Below, one piece after another: positions 60,625 through 64,000 of a DNA stretch of 64,000 nucleotides; the stretch's first letter is position 1; each line of letters begins with the position of its first letter. The DNA is from Agarophyton chilense (lineage: Eukaryota; Rhodophyta; Florideophyceae; Gracilariales; Gracilariaceae), in the NCBI GenBank assembly GCA_030374765.1, contig JARGXX010000092.1:1302001-1366000 (forward strand). The letters run 5' to 3'. The notes below the pieces were generated by a model. The model saw only the letters and a program-made list of their open reading frames with translations, ran no database searches and was not told where the DNA came from. Both the position numbers and the translations under genes were made by a program.

Positions 60625-61800
60625 ATGCAGCATCGAAAAATGTGCTCCACGACTCGCTTCGCAGTCGGTCTAGAGCTGCGGCGCACCGAGCGCGCCGCCG
60701 CAGACGCCACAGACGCCGCAGACGCCGCCGTAGTGACGCAACACATGCATCGCGCCATCCCGTCCACGCTGTTCGACGCCGTCGTGAAATACGAAGCGTC
60801 CGCCGCCCTGCTGTGCTCCCAACTGCGTCTGGCGCGCAGCGAGGCTCAATTACTCTGCGATCAGGCCGCCGTCGTTGCGGCCCACTGCGCCAAGTGCCCC
60901 GACACACACACCCCACAATGCGTGCTTGACGCGTCGCAAACGTCATCACCCGACGTCGCCCGCTTTGAAACCATGTTTCTACGTGCCTCCGAACATGAGC
61001 TACGTTTCGCCCATCTCTTACACGCCCGTCTGCTTCATTTGGCGCATCACCCCTCTCCCGACGCTTCCGACCACGAGCAGTCGCCGTTGCAAACCAATCA
61101 CGCCGCGCCCCTGCCCGAGCGTTGCGGCTTTTCACGTCGAGTACCGCCCGATGTGAGCGCCGTCTGCAACGGTGTGGGTATCATGAAGACCGCACACGGA
61201 TTGTATCGAACCGCGCGCAGCGCATGTAGCGTGCGCGTGCGTCCCAACGCAAGCTTCTACTTTGAGGCAGTCGTGGTGGACGACACAGGCGTTGGTGGCA
61301 TTTGCATCGGCGTATGTGGCCCCGCCCAAAGCCACACCCAAATACTCGGCGCAGACGCCGCCAGCTGCGGGCTGCACAGCACCGGCCAGTTGGTGCACAA
61401 CTTTGCCTCGTTCCGTGCGTTGGCGTCTCAGCGTTTCACGCGCGGCGATCGCGTCGGTGTTTTAGTGAGACGTACCGCCTGTGACACCGTTCACGTCGGC
61501 TTCACGGTGAACGGCGCGCGTGTGGGACACACTCAAAGTGCGCAGCTGGCTCAGGAACCGCGCTGGTGGGCCGCTGTATGTATGTATCGCAGCGGCAGTA
61601 AGGTCGTGTTGCAATGCTGCCAGCGCGACTGGGCGCTGTCGCCTGCGCGCGTCGCCGCGCTCTTCGACTGCGCGCCGCGCTGCGTGCGCGCGCTGTGTGC
61701 CACGGACGGCGACAACGGCAACGGCGACCGCGACCGCGGCGACGAAGACGACCTCGGCGGCGACGAAGATGACCACGGTGGCGACGACGCCCCGGTCTAG
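60625..61800 (+). CDS. SPRY-domain protein
   Basis: 391 residues from the ATG at 60625 (the frame extends upstream only by GTG). The N-terminal part is helical and His/Cys-containing, without recognised domains. A SPRY domain spans about 200-335: FYFEAVVVDD, GGICIGVCG, TGQLVHNF, RFTRGDRVGVLV, VHVGFTVNGARVGH and WWAAVCMY follow the family's strand order (YFEV..., IGV, G-D-VGV, FTLNG). The C-terminus is an Asp/Gly-rich acidic tail. SPRY modules bind protein partners, for example in E3 ligases or COMPASS (Ash2L); with no RING seen, the role is open. Confidence 0.75.
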   Translation: MQHRKMCSTTRFAVGLELRRTERAAADATDAADAAVVTQHMHRAIPSTLFDAVVKYEASAALLCSQLRLARSEAQLLCDQAAVVAAHCAKCPDTHTPQCVLDASQTSSPDVARFETMFLRASEHELRFAHLLHARLLHLAHHPSPDASDHEQSPLQTNHAAPLPERCGFSRRVPPDVSAVCNGVGIMKTAHGLYRTARSACSVRVRPNASFYFEAVVVDDTGVGGICIGVCGPAQSHTQILGADAASCGLHSTGQLVHNFASFRALASQRFTRGDRVGVLVRRTACDTVHVGFTVNGARVGHTQSAQLAQEPRWWAAVCMYRSGSKVVLQCCQRDWALSPARVAALFDCAPRCVRALCATDGDNGNGDRDRGDEDDLGGDEDDHGGDDAPV

Positions 61801-62863
61801 CCGTGGCGTCGCGCTTCGCCGCCTCGTTGCGCTTCGCCGCCTCGTTGCGCTTCGCCGCCACCCTTGTTTCGCTTCGCCGCTTTCGCTCCGCTTGTTTCGC
61901 TCGCTGCGCTTGCCTCGCGCGCCACGTGGTCGCGCTGGCCACGCGTCGCCGCGCGTCGCCGCGCGTCATCGCGCTGCCTTCTTATACTGCGCGTCGCGCG
62001 CCTTCCTCAACTGCAATCACTGCCCCCTTCGCGTAGCCTAACCGAGCTGCGCGCGCCGCTGCCTCGCCGCAGCCCGACGTAATCGTCGTCGTAGTCGTAG
62101 TCGTAGTCGTAGTCGTAGCCCGAGAAATACTCACCATGCCAGTACTGTCCGCACGCCTTGGGTAGGCATATCGTGCGCCTCCGTCGCGCACACAACACCT
62201 GCCCCGCTTTCCCGCCCGCCGCCCGCCGCGGACGCGCGCCTCCGTCGCAGTCGCCCGCCGCCGCGGCTGCGCGCGTTCGCGACGCGGCGCGACGAGGCAT
62301 GGCCAATCGCGCCTCAGCATAACGCCGATACTCTCGCACGTGGCGCTGCAACGCGCCGTTTGCAGCGACCAAATCGAACCGGCGGAGAGTGACTTGGTCA
62401 GGGGGTTGTGAAAAAGCACCCGTGTTCGTGCCCCTCGTGGCCTTCACGGGCCGTCTATCGCCCCTACATTGTTTCTACACGACTCGCTTCCTCTCGCCTT
62501 CATCCCCATCTGGCTACATGCGCTGTACATGCTTCCTGCTGTAGAACATATGTGTAAAAAACCCTTCGTAACTTGGATGCTCCAGCGCGCCTTTCCAGCC
62601 CAAAACCCCCCTCGTCGTAGATCATCGCCCTCTTCGTTGTATCAAAACCTCTGTAAGCCATTCGCTTTTCTAATTTACTATAAATTCTAACAATGCTGTA
62701 AGCCTACACGCCGAAAGCGCCGTCGACGGCGACACCCACCGCGCGTCGCACTTTGCCATCGTCGCCAACGAGGCCGCCGGTGACTATTGCTTCATCGTCA
62801 CCTCATCCAACCTCCTCAGCGCAGACCGAAAGCCTCCCTCGATCCCCGTTCGCGCAACCTGCC
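61801..62863. other. Intergenic with two tandem repeats; no supported gene
   Basis: At 61806-61865 an 18-base unit (gcgcttcgccgcctcgtt) is repeated about three times. At 62088-62120 there is a (GTAGTC)n hexamer run. A GC-rich minus-strand frame at 62007-62447 lacks an ATG near its start. The right part must contain the uL4 promoter and leader. Confidence 0.5.
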
Positions 62864-63958
62864 ATGGCCACCACCGCCGCCGCGCGCCCAGTCGTCTCCG
62901 TCCTCAGCGCGGAGACGGGGCAACCCTCACGTTCCGTCCCCATGCCCACCGTCTTCTCCGCCCCGATCCGCAACGACATCGTGCAGTTCGTCCACACCAA
63001 CATGCGAAAGAACAGTCGTCAACCCTACGCCGTCAACAGAATGTCCGGGATGCAGTCCTCCGCCGCCTCTTGGGGCACGGGTCGCGCCGTCTCCCGAATC
63101 CCGCGTGTGCCGGGCGGCGGTACCCACCGCTCCGGTCAGGGCGCCTTCGGCAACATGTGTCGTGGTGGTCGCATGTTCGCCCCCACAAAGATCTGGCGAA
63201 AGTGGCATCGAAAGGTCCCGCTCAACCAGAAGCGTTACGCTACTGCTTCGGCTCTTGCCGCATCCGCACTGCCTGCGCTCGTCATGGCCCGCGGACATGA
63301 GATTGATGACGTTCCCGAGGTTCCTCTTGTCGTCGACACCTCCGTCGAGGGCTTTACTAAGACCGCCAAGGCCGTCACCCTGCTCAAGTCGCTTGGCGCT
63401 TATGACGATGTCGAGCGCGTCATGGAGACCAAGAACCTGCGTGCCGGAAAGGGTAAGATGCGTAATCGTCGCTACAAGCAGCGCCGTGGCCCGCTTGTTG
63501 TCTATGATTCTGATGACGGCATCGTCAGAGCCTTCCGCAACCTTCCGGGCGTCGATCTGTGCAATGTCGCCCGCCTCAACCTTCTGCAGCTCGCCCCTGG
63601 TGGCCACGTTGGCCGCTTCATCATCTGGACTGAAGGCGCTGTCGCCAAGCTCGATCACATCTACGGCACCGGAGAGAGCGGTACCTCGGCGAAGAAGAGC
63701 TACATGCTTCCGAAGAATATCATCTCCAACTCTGACGTTGCCCGCATCATCAACTCCGATGAGATCCAATCCGTTGTCAGACCTATTGCTGAACGAAAGA
63801 TGCACATTCAACGCAAGAAGAATCCGCTTCGCAACAAGGAAATGCTTTTCAAGCTCAACCCGCACGCCCGCATCCGAAAGAAGGATCAGAAGCTCGAGAA
63901 GACTCCCTACGACAAGTCGCTCGGCGTCAAGTTCTACGAGAAAATGATGGCCGACTAA
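62864..63958 (+). CDS. RPL4: 60S ribosomal protein L4 (uL4)
   Basis: Large-subunit protein whose extended loop lines the exit tunnel. 364 residues from an ATG in a good context (GCCATGGCC); yeast uL4 is 362. Diagnostic stretches: [32 protein letters not shown], the tunnel-loop [72 protein letters not shown] and RFIIWTEGA. No intron. Third codon positions favour C and G strongly compared with the genes at the left of the window, as expected for a highly expressed gene. It is complete, ending 42 bases before the window edge. Confidence 0.98.
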   Translation: MATTAAARPVVSVLSAETGQPSRSVPMPTVFSAPIRNDIVQFVHTNMRKNSRQPYAVNRMSGMQSSAASWGTGRAVSRIPRVPGGGTHRSGQGAFGNMCRGGRMFAPTKIWRKWHRKVPLNQKRYATASALAASALPALVMARGHEIDDVPEVPLVVDTSVEGFTKTAKAVTLLKSLGAYDDVERVMETKNLRAGKGKMRNRRYKQRRGPLVVYDSDDGIVRAFRNLPGVDLCNVARLNLLQLAPGGHVGRFIIWTEGAVAKLDHIYGTGESGTSAKKSYMLPKNIISNSDVARIINSDEIQSVVRPIAERKMHIQRKKNPLRNKEMLFKLNPHARIRKKDQKLEKTPYDKSLGVKFYEKMMAD

Positions 63959-64000
63959 TGCTTGCGCCACAATCCGTTCCTGTAGAAAAAGGCCCCATCC

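Noticed and set aside
59774-61135. 453-codon and 276-codon minus-strand frames across the HExxH and SPRY genes
   Set aside because: Arg/Ala-rich shadows of GC-rich coding sequence; they conflict with genes that have clear domains.
62007-62447. 146-codon minus-strand frame with a Tyr-Asp repeat
   Set aside because: Start is GTG, the only internal ATG is far inside, and composition follows local GC repeats; the Tyr-Asp run is just the GTAGTC hexamer.
62787-63947. 386-codon plus-strand frame overlapping uL4, and a 347-codon frame on the other strand
   Set aside because: Shadows caused by the strong GC3 codon bias of the uL4 gene; the translations are compositionally odd and show no motifs.

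Overview
This is a nuclear window from a eukaryote with compact, mostly intron-free genes. A plastid-type pre-sequence on one gene, the intron-poor ribosomal protein and Pol III subunit genes, and gene islands separated by LTR retrotransposons fit a red alga, perhaps a florideophyte such as Chondrus. The taxon is inference; nothing here proves it.

Layout. 1-1.3 kb: 3' end of a LINE-type ORF (RNase H and Cys/His tail). 1.8-7 kb: a convergent host pair, the second-largest subunit of RNA polymerase III and the tRNA thiolation subunit Ctu2/Ncs2. 8.4-9.7 kb: an apparently intact Tc1 element with IR/DR ends and TA target duplication. 10-15.8 kb: a MAPEG-like membrane protein, an unknown 600-residue protein, a decayed TPR/Sti1-like gene, and a gene remnant cut by a retroelement.

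15.84-51.02 kb is one nest of Ty3/gypsy chromodomain elements (chromoviruses). Element A (minus strand) and element B (plus strand) form an inverted pair around a 294-bp scrap of host gene. B carries a 1,179-bp solo LTR (5-bp target duplication) and, inside its 3' LTR, element C, a second family (923-bp LTRs, target duplication TCCTC). B itself splits a host gene whose pieces lie about 24 kb apart. All three elements carry an extra ORF between pol and the 3' LTR that runs ANTISENSE to gag-pol. It is intact in C (537 codons) and recognisably homologous in A and B. This antisense gene, conserved across two diverged families, is the main candidate for an undescribed system. The gag-pol junctions also share two covarying stem-loops at a fixed 10-nt distance from the gag stop. 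gag/pol of all three copies carry stops, frameshifts or catalytic substitutions.

51-64 kb: a possible upstream part of the split host gene, a TATA-driven locus with four micro-hairpins, then a dense host island: a small membrane-anchored protein, a basic nuclear-type protein, a membrane methyltransferase-like protein, a plastid-type HExxH protein, a SPRY protein, and ribosomal protein uL4 at the right edge.

Starts were set at ATG codons; several longer open frames begin only at TTG or GTG. No rRNA, tRNA or CRISPR was recognised by eye.
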